A stretch of DNA of 64,000 nt from Trinickia violacea. GTDB taxonomy: Bacteria > Pseudomonadota > Gammaproteobacteria > Burkholderiales > Burkholderiaceae. Both the position numbers and the translations under genes were made by a program. Under the pieces are notes generated by a model. That model did not search any database. It was not told where the DNA came from and saw only the letters and a program-made list of their open reading frames with translations. Below, piece by piece: positions 27,601 to 34,654 of this stretch. The stretch spans positions 3,844,001 to 3,908,000 of the forward strand of contig NZ_CP040077.1 in assembly GCF_005280735.1 (NCBI RefSeq), in the 5' to 3' direction. Every line of letters starts with the position of its first letter. Positions within the stretch are counted from its first letter, which is position 1.

Positions 27601-27884
27601 TTCACCTCGCTCGCGCGATGCACGGGGGCATTGCTTGCGTTGCCCGTATTGCCCGTGGGCGTCACACCCTCGCCCGGCACCGTGGGCGATGGCGTTTTCT
27701 GCGCCTCGTAGGGGCTGTGATGATGACTCGCCTCGGCATGATGGGCGGCGGGCAACGCCGCCACCGACGCCTCATAAACGATGCGTGGCTCGAGCGCGAG
27801 CATGAGCGGCGCGGGCGCGACAGCCGGTGCGCGCGGCGCCGGCCGTGCGGCGAACCACTTGAGGAGTTGCTGGGCAAGTTTCAT
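21597..27884 (-). CDS. Giant LEPR-XLL/DUF4347 repeat protein, presumed secreted cargo
   Basis: A 2095-residue protein. Near the N-terminus, ALEPRIVYEASVAA (about 30-43) is the LEPR-XLL motif seen in very large exported proteins of Proteobacteria. A DUF4347 domain follows (about 113-275), containing NLISHGAEG (His168) and FLIYGCDVAAG (Cys211), an arrangement like the His/Cys dyad of clan CD peptidases. Next come a beta-rich region, ten cadherin/Ig-like repeats of about 135-140 residues each with TKTVDV or TRTVTVAD linkers, a Pro-rich linker and a putative Ig module (LPTWLHYDAADGVLTGALP), and a His-rich tail. It is probably a surface or secreted adhesin or effector. The ATG at 27884 has a GGAG site; the longer frame adds an Arg-rich leader. 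It heads the TolC/HlyD/M50 operon. Confidence 0.82.
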   Translation of the reverse strand: MKLAQQLLKWFAARPAPRAPAVAPAPLMLALEPRIVYEASVAALPAAHHAEASHHHSPYEAQKTPSPTVPGEGVTPTGNTGNASNAPVHRASEVNHKTQLTGGAQGGSQPENEVVFVDTNVTNYQELLTGLPANVKVVLLNPNSNGLEQIAQYVQQHPGIDAINLISHGAEGQVQVGNVLLDQGDIAQYSAVLAKIGAAMKPNGDFLIYGCDVAAGSDGASLVHEISALSGLNVAASTNLVGSAALGGSWTLNYDVGNVHTPVVLSSTAEQGYDYVLSQTVEDYTSAAATSLNTGDVTSFTLDGITYTYNIANNTTVGPDSNLQLLSDENGSSESLVVNQDGVTGLTSITITMADGENFKMSSLDIDVVANTNVLIEANGSTNNDISLASNNVYVTQTVDLTTDSAFNSVNSITITFDSGSIINLGHLVYEEALGITATGGATTFTSADSHSGTPVTVDSGVTVSDIESTTISSASVAMTGGFQSGQDVLGFTSQNGITGAYNATTGVLTLTGTATIAQYQAALESVTYLDTAATPNTSARTISFSVNDGISSSTTVTKTVDVVSPPSVTTTGGTTSYTDDASATTVDSGVTVADPSQTTQHSGTVSISGGFSSGDTLAFTNTSATTFGNITGSYNSGTGVLTLSSSGGTATDAQWEHALDAVTFSSTSTTHGDRTISFVVNDGTTNSTAATKTVDVVDAPPVVTTTAGTTGYVGGTAAVDVDSGVTVSDFDNTTQASGTVSITSGFDSAHDTLSFTNSNSTLFGNITASFSGGVLTLSSAGALATDAQWASAFEAVRFSSTSTTYGNRTISFVVNDGTDNSTAATKTVDVTNPAPVVTTDSGSAAFVAGDNTTSTPVTVDSGLTLTDPGTSTIASATVSITGNFQSSEDRLSFTNTNSTTFGNIAALYNSATGVLTLTSSANSATLAQWQSALEAVKYTDTAITPNNATRTISFSVTDANSNTSSAATRTVTVADTDQTPIVGTTGGTTNYVGGTGAATIDGSVTVTDLDNTTMASGAVTITTGFQSGDTLSFTNTSSTQFGNIVASYNSGTGVLTLASSGATSSDAQWAHAFSAITFSAGTSATPGNRTISFVVNDGIENSAAATDTVDVLGPPTITTNSGSAAFVAGDNAASTPVAIDSGLTLSDGSASTFGSATVRITGNFQSGEDVLTLTNNGTTMGNITGLYNATTGVLTLTSSGATATTAQWQAALDAVTYTDIAVTPNNSTRTISFTAVDGSSESSNTATRTVTVADVDQTPIVATTGGTTNYVGGTSAVTIDSGVTVSDLDNTTQSTGTVSITSGFRSGDTLSFTNTSSAQFGNITAVYNAATGVLTLTSVGATSSDAQWAHAFSAITFSAGSTAISGNRTISFVVNDGIENSAAATHTVDVLGPPTIATDSGSAAFVAGDNVASTPVAIDSGLSLSDGSASTFASATVQITGNYHSGEDVLSFTNTNSTAFGNIQATYNGGTGVLTLTSSGASATTAQWKAALDAVTYTDTAITPNNSTRTISFTAVDSNGNTSNTATRTVTVADTYQTPILTTSTGATSFVAGDNVTSTSVAVDSGLAVTDLSSGTLATATVSITGGFHASEDSLSFANDGATMGNIAGTYDAGTGVLSLSSAGSSATLAQWRAALDSILYTDSAITPDNTARTISFTVNDGTDNSALATKSVTVADTDQTPIVSSSGSTAVTYVDSGSGGTPVTLGSGITVSDRGNATLTTATVAVSGNYVPGVDVLTFTPGAATGDLTASFDAATGVLTLHGDATSAQMEAALGSITFSEAGKPVAGERTISVTVSDGVKISRSMTSTVDVQVPPASQTTTATSTTSDIGQTAAPPPPPPFATPPSTAPDTSTDADSDLPPVLIELDHPASVGGTPFVQTFTLTDPNAGHGQFSLDHTSVTAAASEDASLSISTTFEPQSVVVDYDISPNHAFVMNLSNLLPTADGMRLNAMSDVTVRLADGRPLPTWLHYDAADGVLTGALPAGAHDVRVVVLQRDADGHVMQNEVVLAPSGRHSDHEAPGHGHGHGTHAPAHASRNALAPLVARERDQAPLPAGKPSLAQQFAQARAALHVVRPVPAATAAVPAATEHRA
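22440..26585 (-). repeat. Tandem array of ten cadherin/Ig-like coding repeats
   Basis: Within the giant gene the same module of about 400-420 bases recurs ten times, recognisable by phrases such as SFTNT, GNIT, GVLTLTSSG, AQW and RTISF. Repeats 4+5 and 6+7 form a two-module unit of 840 bases that is present twice in tandem (24061-24900 and 23221-24060) with very high similarity. The array is therefore still expanding or contracting. Confidence 0.85.
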
Positions 27885-27957
27885 CTTTCGAAATCTCCGA
27901 AGCCGGCAGCCGGCACCCGAAGGCGCCGGCTTCACGGCCATGCCTAACCGGCCGTGC

Positions 27958-28578
27958 CTAACCGCGCGTCGGGTAAATGCCTTGCAGCGCGATGATGCAA
28001 GTCAGGCCCAAGTAAGGATTGCGCAACTCGAAGGGCTGGCCGAGGCCGGCCGTGCCGATCGTCACGTTCGGCGCAGCGCCTGTGCCGGTGGACGTGACGC
28101 TGAACGGCGCGAGGTTGGTGTTGGCCGTCGCCGTGCTGTACAGCTCGCCCGCGCGCCCGCCCTGGGTGATCGGCCCGAGCACTGTGGTGGGTCCCGGCAA
28201 CTGGCCTTCGCCGGTCAGGCTCGTTGTCGCCGGAATCGACACTTGGCCGGTCACGCTCACTGCGCCGCCCGTCGACGTCGCCGTATGCGTGTGCTGCGGC
28301 AGCTGGGTGTTGGTCAGCTGCATCTCCTCAGTGCCGGCTTTCTCGCCCGGCACGATCGTCGAGAGGCCCACGCCGGTGCCGGTGCCTACCGGGCTGCGGC
28401 CCTGGAGATCGGGCAGGTTGAAGTACGTCTGCCCGTTGCCGCCATACGTGGTGCCGAGCAGCGCGAACAGCGCCTGATTTTGGTTGACGGACACCGCCTG
28501 ACCTTGGCACAAGGCCCAGCCAATGGGCGCGAAGGTGAACCCGACCATACGGATTTCACCCAGATACGGATCGCTCAT
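27958..28578 (-). CDS. Phage tail-collar (MdpB-like) protein
   Basis: A 206-residue protein of the microcystin-dependent-protein (MdpB)/phage tail-collar family. The conserved N-terminus (YLGEIRMVGFTFAPIGWALC) is followed by the typical NQALFALLGTTYGGNGQT and FNLPDLQGRSPVG, a Thr/Gly-rich middle with PQHTHT, and a short C-terminal domain ending LTCIIALQGIYPTRG. In this family the domain trimerises on tail fibres, but many bacterial chromosomes carry it without a prophage. It lies 73 bases upstream of the giant gene start, in the same direction. A GGAGG site supports the ATG at 28578 over the adjacent GTG. Confidence 0.85.
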   Translation of the reverse strand: MSDPYLGEIRMVGFTFAPIGWALCQGQAVSVNQNQALFALLGTTYGGNGQTYFNLPDLQGRSPVGTGTGVGLSTIVPGEKAGTEEMQLTNTQLPQHTHTATSTGGAVSVTGQVSIPATTSLTGEGQLPGPTTVLGPITQGGRAGELYSTATANTNLAPFSVTSTGTGAAPNVTIGTAGLGQPFELRNPYLGLTCIIALQGIYPTRG

Positions 28579-28617
28579 CACAGCCTCCTATCGAGAAGAA
28601 TCGAGAAGAAAGTTGAA

Positions 28618-28959
28618 CTACGTGATGCGATGTGGCTCGCCGGCTTGCTCGGCCGGGATGGGGGAACGCAGGCAGTGCATGACCGCGGTCATCATGGCGT
28701 GAACGCCCTCGGGCCGCGTCGGCGTGGCGAGCAGGTCCCATGCGTCGCCATTGGGCGCGGTGATGCGGAAGACTTCTTGGGGAAGACGGACGCCCTCGGG
28801 CAGCTCGAAGATGGCCGAGTAGCAGACGTAGGTCTCGTCCATCGGAATGCCGTCGGGCGCCGCGGCAAGGCGCGCTTGAACGGAGCGGCCATCCGGCGTG
28901 CTGAGCACGAATGGCTGCCCGATCGCCGCGAGGAGCGCGGCGTGGGTGGGTACGGTCAT
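28618..28959 (-). CDS. DUF6916-like small protein
   Basis: A 113-residue soluble protein without signal peptide or membrane span. The phrase FELPEGVRLPQEVFRITAPN and the compact beta pattern resemble DUF6916, a small family of unknown function that I recall next to tail-collar genes. It is 40 bases upstream of the tail-collar gene and 115 bases downstream of the GNAT gene, all on one strand. A role in modifying or chaperoning the collar protein is conceivable but not shown. Confidence 0.6.
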   Translation of the reverse strand: MTVPTHAALLAAIGQPFVLSTPDGRSVQARLAAAPDGIPMDETYVCYSAIFELPEGVRLPQEVFRITAPNGDAWDLLATPTRPEGVHAMMTAVMHCLRSPIPAEQAGEPHRIT

Positions 28960-29074
28960 CTCGAAGCCCCGGTTCTCTCGGACCGGAAGCGGCTCCGGCC
29001 TTGGTTATTCGGTGTTGTGTTCACGCGCGGCGCGGTTCGATGCTCCTGGCCGCCGCGCGCGGAAGGGTACGACG

Positions 29075-29668
29075 CTATGCCGCGCTCGCCTCCAGCCCGG
29101 CGAGCGGTACTGCGGGTTCTTCATCGAACGGCTCGGCGGCCCGGCGCATCTGCTCATAGACGCCGTTCTCGCCCACCGCCACAAAACCAAGCCTGCGATA
29201 GAGCGCACGCACGGGGTTGTCGAACTCGACATACAGACACATCGGCATCTCACGGCGCGCCGCCTCGGCCACGAGCGCGCGCATCAGCCGCGTGCCGATG
29301 CCCGCGCCGCGATACGCCGGCAACAGCGCGATGTCGATCACGCGCGCGTCGCTGCCGCTCCAGTCGTGATAGAGGCGCCCGACCGGCGTCTCGCCGACTT
29401 GCACGACATCGAAGCGGCCGTGCGGATAGTGGCGGTGGTAGTACGTGTCCTGCGTCGTGAACTGCCCGGCTAGCAGCGTGTGAACCTCGTCCGCACTCCA
29501 GCCCGCGCTGAGGAACTCGGCCGTGCGCGTGCTTGCATAGACCGCATGCAGAAAATCCCGGTCCACCTCCATTGCCGCACGTAGGCAGACATTTCCGTAC
29601 GAACCGTCGACGGAATTACCGGATGCTGCAATAGGGGAACCGATGGGATCGACCGTGCAATAGTTCAT
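29075..29668 (-). CDS. GNAT-family N-acetyltransferase
   Basis: A 197-residue acetyl-CoA-dependent transferase. The CoA-binding motif A is clear (IALLPAYRGAGIGTRLMRAL, about 113-132), preceded by the strand VGRLYHDW and followed by the motif B region (VEFDNPVRALYRRLGFVAVGE). The first 30 residues are polar and possibly disordered. It is the most upstream gene of the minus-strand block that runs through the collar protein and the giant repeat protein. Acetylation of one of these products is plausible only by proximity; the substrate is unknown. Confidence 0.82.
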   Translation of the reverse strand: MNYCTVDPIGSPIAASGNSVDGSYGNVCLRAAMEVDRDFLHAVYASTRTAEFLSAGWSADEVHTLLAGQFTTQDTYYHRHYPHGRFDVVQVGETPVGRLYHDWSGSDARVIDIALLPAYRGAGIGTRLMRALVAEAARREMPMCLYVEFDNPVRALYRRLGFVAVGENGVYEQMRRAAEPFDEEPAVPLAGLEASAA

Positions 29669-30142
29669 TGCGATCAGGCGTTATTCACGCTTGCCGATGG
29701 TTATTCATTGTTCGTTTTGTCTGATGTTAGCTGACCCGTTATGGCGCTGCAATGACGACGGTTTAAATCGAGGTACGGAAATACCCGCACGGGGCTTGAA
29801 ATGCCGTGATGCCGTAATACTTCGCAACGACACACCGACGAAACCTGGAGCCGTAAGAGCGTAGTGCCGGGGCCCACACCCAATATCAAAAGCTATTTGA
29901 AAGAATTCAGAAAGCGAAGGAAATAACGAACGTGCGCTTTTTATTACGCCATCAGATAATACGCATCGAATAATGATCCACAAAGGTTTGTGCGGAAGAA
30001 TGTCATTTGGCTAAGACGTGAAAAGCTGTTACGCGCGGGGCCGGGGTTCCGGGTATAAGCCCGGCAATACCCGGAGTTCGGCCGGCGAACAAATAAATGC
30101 AATGGCAATAATTGCGGGGCTTCTCTCTATCGTCATAAAAAG
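29669..30142. other. AT-rich intergenic region between divergent genes
   Basis: About 470 bases, visibly richer in A+T than flanking genes. It should hold the promoter for the GNAT-collar-giant protein block on the minus strand and for the bestrophin-like gene on the plus strand. Short open frames inside it have no coding character. I looked for riboswitch folds and tRNA-like elements and found none I would defend. Confidence 0.55.
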
Positions 30143-30907
30143 ATGATCAATATTACGGACTACCCCTCGCTCGTCTTCGTGATTTCCTTGGTGCTGCAGT
30201 GGGGCTCGGCCCGCATCGGTGCGGTGCTCGCCAAACGTCGCGGCAACATGGACAGCGACTCGCACGAAGACTTCGGGGTGGTTCAGGCGGCGACGCTGAC
30301 GCTGCTCGCGCTCATCATCGGCTTCAGCTTTTCGATGGCGACGAGCCGCTACGACCTGCGCAAGAGCTACGAGGAGAACGAGGCGAATGCAATCGGCACC
30401 GAGTACGTGCGGGCCGACCTGCTGCCGCCGGCGCAGGCGGCCGCGGTGCGCGCGCTGCTCGCGCGCTATACCGATCTGCGCATCCACTTCTATCAGACGC
30501 GCGACGCGCAGCAGCTGCAGCAGATCAACCTGACGACGGCGCAAATGCAAAACGACCTGTGGGCGGCGGTGCGCACGTCGGCCGCTCAGCAGCCGACGCC
30601 CGTCATGGCGCTCGCGGTGTCGGGCATGAACGACGTGCTCAACACGCAGGGCTACACCCAGGCCGAGTGGTGGAATCGCCTTCCGCTGGCGGCATGGACG
30701 TTGATGCTGCTGATGGCGGTCTGCTCGAACATGCTCGTCGGCTACGGCGTGCGCAGCAACAACGGCCGGAAGCTGCTGGTCGTGCTGCCGCTCGTCGTAT
30801 CGATCGCGTTCATGCTGATTGCCGATATCGACAGCCCGCGCGGCGGCGTGATTCGCGTGAAGCCGCAAAACCTGATCGCGTTCGCGCAATCGCTGCCGCC
30901 GCACTGA
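30143..30907 (+). CDS. Bestrophin-like/DUF4239-type membrane protein
   Basis: A 254-residue membrane protein with four hydrophobic segments: one at the N-terminus, one at about 50-65 (TLTLLALIIGFSFSMA), and two near the C-terminus (WTLMLLMAVCSNMLVGYGV and VVLPLVVSIAFMLIADID). A helical cytoplasmic or periplasmic region lies between. The phrases GFSFSMATSRYDLRK and NEANAIGTEY match the DUF4239 group that some databases call bestrophin-like. Ion-channel activity is unproven. It stands alone and ends at a strong bidirectional hairpin (30936-30965). Confidence 0.65.
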   Translation: MINITDYPSLVFVISLVLQWGSARIGAVLAKRRGNMDSDSHEDFGVVQAATLTLLALIIGFSFSMATSRYDLRKSYEENEANAIGTEYVRADLLPPAQAAAVRALLARYTDLRIHFYQTRDAQQLQQINLTTAQMQNDLWAAVRTSAAQQPTPVMALAVSGMNDVLNTQGYTQAEWWNRLPLAAWTLMLLMAVCSNMLVGYGVRSNNGRKLLVVLPLVVSIAFMLIADIDSPRGGVIRVKPQNLIAFAQSLPPH

Positions 30908-30935
30908 AACCCGTCGCGCCCGCAGCCGCCATAAA

Positions 30936-30965
30936 AAAGCCTCGGCTGGTCCGTGCCGAGGCTTT
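30936..30965 (-). terminator. Bidirectional rho-independent terminator
   Basis: An 11-bp perfect stem (AAAGCCTCGGC/GCCGAGGCTTT) with an 8-base loop lies between two convergent genes. On the minus strand it runs into six T, ending the DUF1501 operon; on the plus strand the T run is only three bases, so termination of the bestrophin-like gene would be weaker. Confidence 0.85.
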
Positions 30966-31068
30966 GAGAAACGGTCCTTCCTGCATTGCCACCCGCCTCT
31001 TTTCGGTCCGCCGTCTCGGCCATGCCATTGATGCGACGGTATGTTTTATGAACCCCCATTAGCCCACG

Positions 31069-32223
31069 TCAGCTTCTTATCAACCCCTCCATCGGCTTGA
31101 AGCCGCTGGTTTCTCCAAACAACGCCGACGCCGTGCGCTGCGGATCGAGCCGCAAGCTCTCGCTTGCCGCGCTCGCGATCACCGTGTCGAGCGCGGTGGT
31201 CGGTCTCAGGTCGCGTCCCTGGTAGAGATCGCCCGGCCGCAGCCCCGGCCAATCCGCCACGACGCGGCCGCCCTTCACCGCGCCGCCGATCAGCATCGAC
31301 GCAGAACCCGTGCCGTGATCCGTGCCGCCCGTGCCGTTCGCGGAAGCGGTCCGGCCGAACTCGGTGGCGACGAGCACCGTCGTCTTGTCCCACACCGGCC
31401 CGAGGGTGTCGCGCAGCGAGGCGAGCATCGTGTCGAGCGACTTCAGCTGGTTGGCCAGCCGCGCGTTCTGCGCGCTGTGCGTATCCCACCCGCCCGTCTC
31501 GATCATCGCGATGCGCGGGCCGTCGTCCTTCGCGAGAAAGCTCGCCGCGAGCTTGCCGAGGCTCGCCGGGTCCTGGCGCGCGCTCGCATCGCCGGCGAGG
31601 CCGCGCGCCATCATCGCTTCCTGCCAGAGCGGACGCAGCTGCGCATCCTGCTCGTAGAGCTGCGAGACGCGCGCGAGCAGATCGTCAGGCGCGGCCGGCA
31701 GCGCGGACGGTGCATACGACGCCACCTCGACCTTGCCGCGCAACGCCATCGGCACGGTCGGCGCGAACGCGATCGCGCTCGCACTCGCGCGGCTCGCCGG
31801 CATCAGCCCGACGAGCCGGTTGAGCCAGCCGTCCCGGACCTGATACGGCGCGGTGCCGCCCGTCTCGAGCACGTTTTGTCCGTCGAAATGCGAGCGATCC
31901 CGGTACGGTGAAGCTACGGCATGCACGAACAGTGCCTGCCCCTGCGAATACATCTGCGCGGTCTGCGCGAGCGACGGATGCAGCGCGAACGTGCCGTCGA
32001 GCTTGGCCGCCGCAGCCGTATCGATCGCGAGCGCGCCGCGCAGCCCCGCGTAGGCCGGATCGGCGTACGGGACGACGATGTTCAAGCCGTCGGCAGCGCC
32101 GCGCTGGATCACGAAGATAAAGCGCCGGTCCGTCTCGACGCTGGCGAACACGATCCGCGGCGCGACCAGCATCGCACCGGCGCCGGCGGCCGTGAGACTC
32201 AGGAATTGTCGGCGGGAAGTCAT
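31069..32223 (-). CDS. DUF1501 family secreted protein
   Basis: A 384-residue protein with a twin-arginine signal (SRRQFLSLTAAGAGA) directing folded export. The body contains phrases usual for DUF1501, an alkaline-phosphatase-superfamily-like group: FVIQRGAADGLNIVVPY, SHFDGQNVLETGG, ETGGWDTHSAQ, ATEFGRTASANGTGGTDHG. Asp and His residues in these could bind metal as in sulfatases. It almost always accompanies a DUF1800 gene, as here, where it follows five bases after that gene's stop. The pair is of unknown function. The ATG at 32223 is preferred to one nine bases upstream because only it has room for the GGAG site. Confidence 0.85.
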   Translation of the reverse strand: MTSRRQFLSLTAAGAGAMLVAPRIVFASVETDRRFIFVIQRGAADGLNIVVPYADPAYAGLRGALAIDTAAAAKLDGTFALHPSLAQTAQMYSQGQALFVHAVASPYRDRSHFDGQNVLETGGTAPYQVRDGWLNRLVGLMPASRASASAIAFAPTVPMALRGKVEVASYAPSALPAAPDDLLARVSQLYEQDAQLRPLWQEAMMARGLAGDASARQDPASLGKLAASFLAKDDGPRIAMIETGGWDTHSAQNARLANQLKSLDTMLASLRDTLGPVWDKTTVLVATEFGRTASANGTGGTDHGTGSASMLIGGAVKGGRVVADWPGLRPGDLYQGRDLRPTTALDTVIASAASESLRLDPQRTASALFGETSGFKPMEGLIRS

Positions 32224-32228
32224 CGTCG

Positions 32229-33641
32229 TCATCTCCGTTGAAAGTCGGGCGACACGAGCACGAGCGCAACCGCGGTCGGCACGCTCTCGGCGCGCGAGAC
32301 CGCGAGTTCGGTCGGCTCGGAGAGCGAACCGGCCATGAGCGTCTGTCCGAACACGCGCGGGTCGAGGGTGTCGCCGGCGCGCGCGGCGAGGCGCTGCGCG
32401 AGCTCGACGCGGCGCACGAGCGCGTCGGGCGCTGCCCAGCTCGCGGCGATGTCGTCGTAACCGGCGGGCGAGCCGGGGCGCCAGACGGGCTGCCCGAGCT
32501 GCGTGAGCATCGGCGCGGCCTGTACGCTGCCCATGTCCTGGCGGCCGAGCCCCCGCAGCGACGAGATCGTCCAGTCCCACGGCGTCTTGAACTTCGACGC
32601 GACCGGCGACCAGGCTTCCGGCGAGTCGATCAGCGCGCGGTAGACGGTGGGCAGATCGCCGCCGCTTTGCTGGAATGCTTGCGCGAGCCGATCGACCATC
32701 GGTTGAGGCGGGTTGTCCGACGCGAAGTGGCGCGCGAGCTTGCCCGCGATGTGCCGCGCCGTGGCAGGCGACGCAGCGAGGTCATGCAGGATCGCGCGCG
32801 CCTGGCCTTCGCCCGCCTCGCCATAGGTGCGGCCCATGATCGTGCGCGCACCGGGCTCGTGGAGCTGCGGGCGAAACACGAAGCTGCCCGGCTCGCCTTC
32901 CGGTCCCAGGCGCTGCGCGGCTTCGGTGCCTCGCGGCGGCACGATGCTCCAGCCGGTGAGCGCGCGCGCGAACTCCGTGACGTCGGCTTGCGTATAGCCG
33001 GTGCGCACGCCGAGCGTGTGCAGCTCCATGATTTCGCGCGCGAGGTTTTCGTTGAGGCCGCGCTTGTTGTCGGGATTGCGCGCGGCGGCTCGCAGCGCGG
33101 CGGGGCTGTCGGGACCGACCGAGCGCGCCTGGTCGAGAAAGACCTCCATCGCCGGATGGCGCTCGACCGCGACGAGCATGTCCTCGAAGCGGCCCAGCAC
33201 GTGCGGGCGGATCGCCTCGGCTTCGAATGCGCCCGCGAGCGCGGCGACTTGCGGCTTCTCGGTCGATACCGCGAAGTGATTCGCCCAGAAGTGGACGAGC
33301 CGTTCGACGAACGGCGTTGGCGTGGTGAGTGCGCTGTCGACACGCGCGTTCACTGCTGCGCGGTAGAGGTCGAGCACCGTGCCGCGCAGTTCTTTGCGCG
33401 CAGCGACCTTCGCGCTCGCGTCAGACGCTGCGCGCGTTTGCATCTGCTGCTGGCCGAACTGCTCTGCGAGCGCGAGCGTACCGGGCTGGGCGGACCATGC
33501 GGACGGCATCGGCTCGTACACCTCGAATTGCCGCATCAGCCACGCTTTCGGATCGGCGGGCGGCACATCGTCGAGGCGCGCGCCGAGACCGAACCGGTTC
33601 AGCGCGATCGCCGCCGGATTCATGCCGGGGGAATTAGCCAT
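32229..33641 (-). CDS. DUF1800 family protein
   Basis: A 470-residue largely helical protein with hallmark segments: ALNRFGLGARLDD at the start, ERLVHFWANHFAVS (about 110-123), GLNENLAREIMELHTLG, YTQADVTEFARALTGW and MGRTYGEAGEGQ. There is no clear signal peptide, so export may depend on its DUF1501 partner or follow another route. Function is unknown. It lies 93 bases after the periplasmic sensor gene of the ECF-sigma operon and on the same strand, so it could be a target or a part of that stress regulon. Confidence 0.85.
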   Translation of the reverse strand: MANSPGMNPAAIALNRFGLGARLDDVPPADPKAWLMRQFEVYEPMPSAWSAQPGTLALAEQFGQQQMQTRAASDASAKVAARKELRGTVLDLYRAAVNARVDSALTTPTPFVERLVHFWANHFAVSTEKPQVAALAGAFEAEAIRPHVLGRFEDMLVAVERHPAMEVFLDQARSVGPDSPAALRAAARNPDNKRGLNENLAREIMELHTLGVRTGYTQADVTEFARALTGWSIVPPRGTEAAQRLGPEGEPGSFVFRPQLHEPGARTIMGRTYGEAGEGQARAILHDLAASPATARHIAGKLARHFASDNPPQPMVDRLAQAFQQSGGDLPTVYRALIDSPEAWSPVASKFKTPWDWTISSLRGLGRQDMGSVQAAPMLTQLGQPVWRPGSPAGYDDIAASWAAPDALVRRVELAQRLAARAGDTLDPRVFGQTLMAGSLSEPTELAVSRAESVPTAVALVLVSPDFQRR

Positions 33642-33734
33642 GCTGCCCTCTGCGAGCGGTGAATACGTTTGTTAAACGTTGCTCGGGTCGGTTTTCCGTC
33701 GCGGCGGAGCGTCCTTCATCCGTTACCGCTCGTT

Positions 33735-34220
33735 TCAATGGCTCGCCGGTTTCGGAGCCTGCGCCTGCCGCCACTGGCCGATTTCCTTCAGGCTGTCCGC
33801 GAACTTCACCCGCTCGTCGGGCGTGAGCGTCGCCGCGAAATCGGCGACGCCCTGCTCGACGCGCGTGCGCAGCGCGATGTCCGCGTTGCGCGTCTTGGCG
33901 AGCGCGGCATCGAGCGCAGCGCGGTCGAACTGGGGCGCCGCGAGCGCGCGCAACACTTCGCGGCGTCCTTCGCGGCCTTGGCGCGCATAGTCGCGGCCGT
34001 CGCGGCGGGCGTCCGTCAGCGCATCGACGAACTCCTGCTCGCGTTCGTCGCCCAGGTTTTCGGCTGCGAAGCGCAGCGCGCGCGGCGGCTGCTGGGCCGC
34101 CGTCTTTTGCTCGCGATGCGCGGCGAACAACTGATACGCGCCGCCCGCGACGCTGCCCAGCAAGAACACGTTCAAGACGAGCGAGCCGATCATCACGGCC
34201 TTCCATGAGCAGCCAGTCAT
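33735..34220 (-). CDS. Periplasmic heavy-metal-sensor-like protein
   Basis: A 161-residue protein with an N-terminal membrane helix (VMIGSLVLNVFLLGSVAGG) and a helical periplasmic part rich in Arg, Asp and Glu, including REGRREVLRALAAPQFD and TLTPDERVKFADSLKEI. This is the pattern of the CnrX/ZraP/Spy-CpxP-like heavy-metal resistance family, which senses metals or misfolded protein in the periplasm. No His- or Met-rich metal site is obvious. Its start overlaps the anti-sigma gene stop (ATGA), so with the sigma and anti-sigma genes it forms a CnrYXH-like signalling trio. Confidence 0.72.
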   Translation of the reverse strand: MTGCSWKAVMIGSLVLNVFLLGSVAGGAYQLFAAHREQKTAAQQPPRALRFAAENLGDEREQEFVDALTDARRDGRDYARQGREGRREVLRALAAPQFDRAALDAALAKTRNADIALRTRVEQGVADFAATLTPDERVKFADSLKEIGQWRQAQAPKPASH

Positions 34221-34654
34221 TCGCCGCTCCAGTCGGCGGCCGAGCCGCCGAAACTCGTGCTCAGAAACGGCGACTCGTGCTCGGGCGGCGGCACGCTGCC
34301 CGTCACCACGAAGAACGACACCGCGAGCGCACCGGCCAGCCCGCCCGCGAGCCCGACGCCCGCGAACGCCGCGCCCGACCACCAGACCCATCGGCGGCTC
34401 TTCTTTGCGGCGCTCCGGCGTCCGGCCGACGCAGGCGCGAGCGCGACGACCCGCGCCACGAGCGCGTCGCTCGGCTGCGGAGCCGGATCGCTCGCCAGGC
34501 AGGCGTCGAGCCACGCCGAGTCGGCCATCAGCGCATCGGCCTCCTGACGGTGCCGCTCGGCCCACGCCTGTGCGCTCGCGCGCTCGGCAGCGGGCCAGCG
34601 GCGCGAATCGGCGCCGTAGGCTTCGACGATGGCTTGGAATCTTTCGGGTGTCAT
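34217..34654 (-). CDS. Putative anti-sigma factor
   Basis: A 145-residue protein with an N-terminal helical domain (MTPERFQAIVEAYGADSRRW, about 1-75), a basic patch before a single membrane helix (about 90-115, FAGVGLAGGLAGALAVSFFV) and a short periplasmic tail. This topology fits a membrane-tethered anti-sigma factor. The zinc-binding HxxxCxxC signature of the ZAS class is absent. It starts inside the stop codon of the ECF sigma gene (ATGA) and ends inside the start of the sensor gene, strong evidence that the three act together. Confidence 0.7.
   Translation of the reverse strand: MTPERFQAIVEAYGADSRRWPAAERASAQAWAERHRQEADALMADSAWLDACLASDPAPQPSDALVARVVALAPASAGRRSAAKKSRRWVWWSGAAFAGVGLAGGLAGALAVSFFVVTGSVPPPEHESPFLSTSFGGSAADWSGE

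Noticed and set aside
24804..27947. Very long plus-strand open frame (over 1000 codons) opposite the giant repeat gene
   Set aside because: It is extremely Arg- and His-rich, lacks any domain, and mirrors the codon bias of the minus-strand gene. It is a shadow of the repeat protein gene.
27958..28959. Prophage remnant suggested by the tail-collar gene
   Set aside because: No integrase, capsid, terminase, tail tube or lysis gene is nearby; tail-collar proteins are common outside prophages.
29701..29983. Overlapping minus-strand short frames in the AT-rich gap
   Set aside because: No ribosome site, no protein-like pattern, and two competing frames of similar length.
29669..30142. Possible riboswitch or structured RNA leader
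   Set aside because: I found no consensus of a known riboswitch class and no convincing multi-stem fold by eye.
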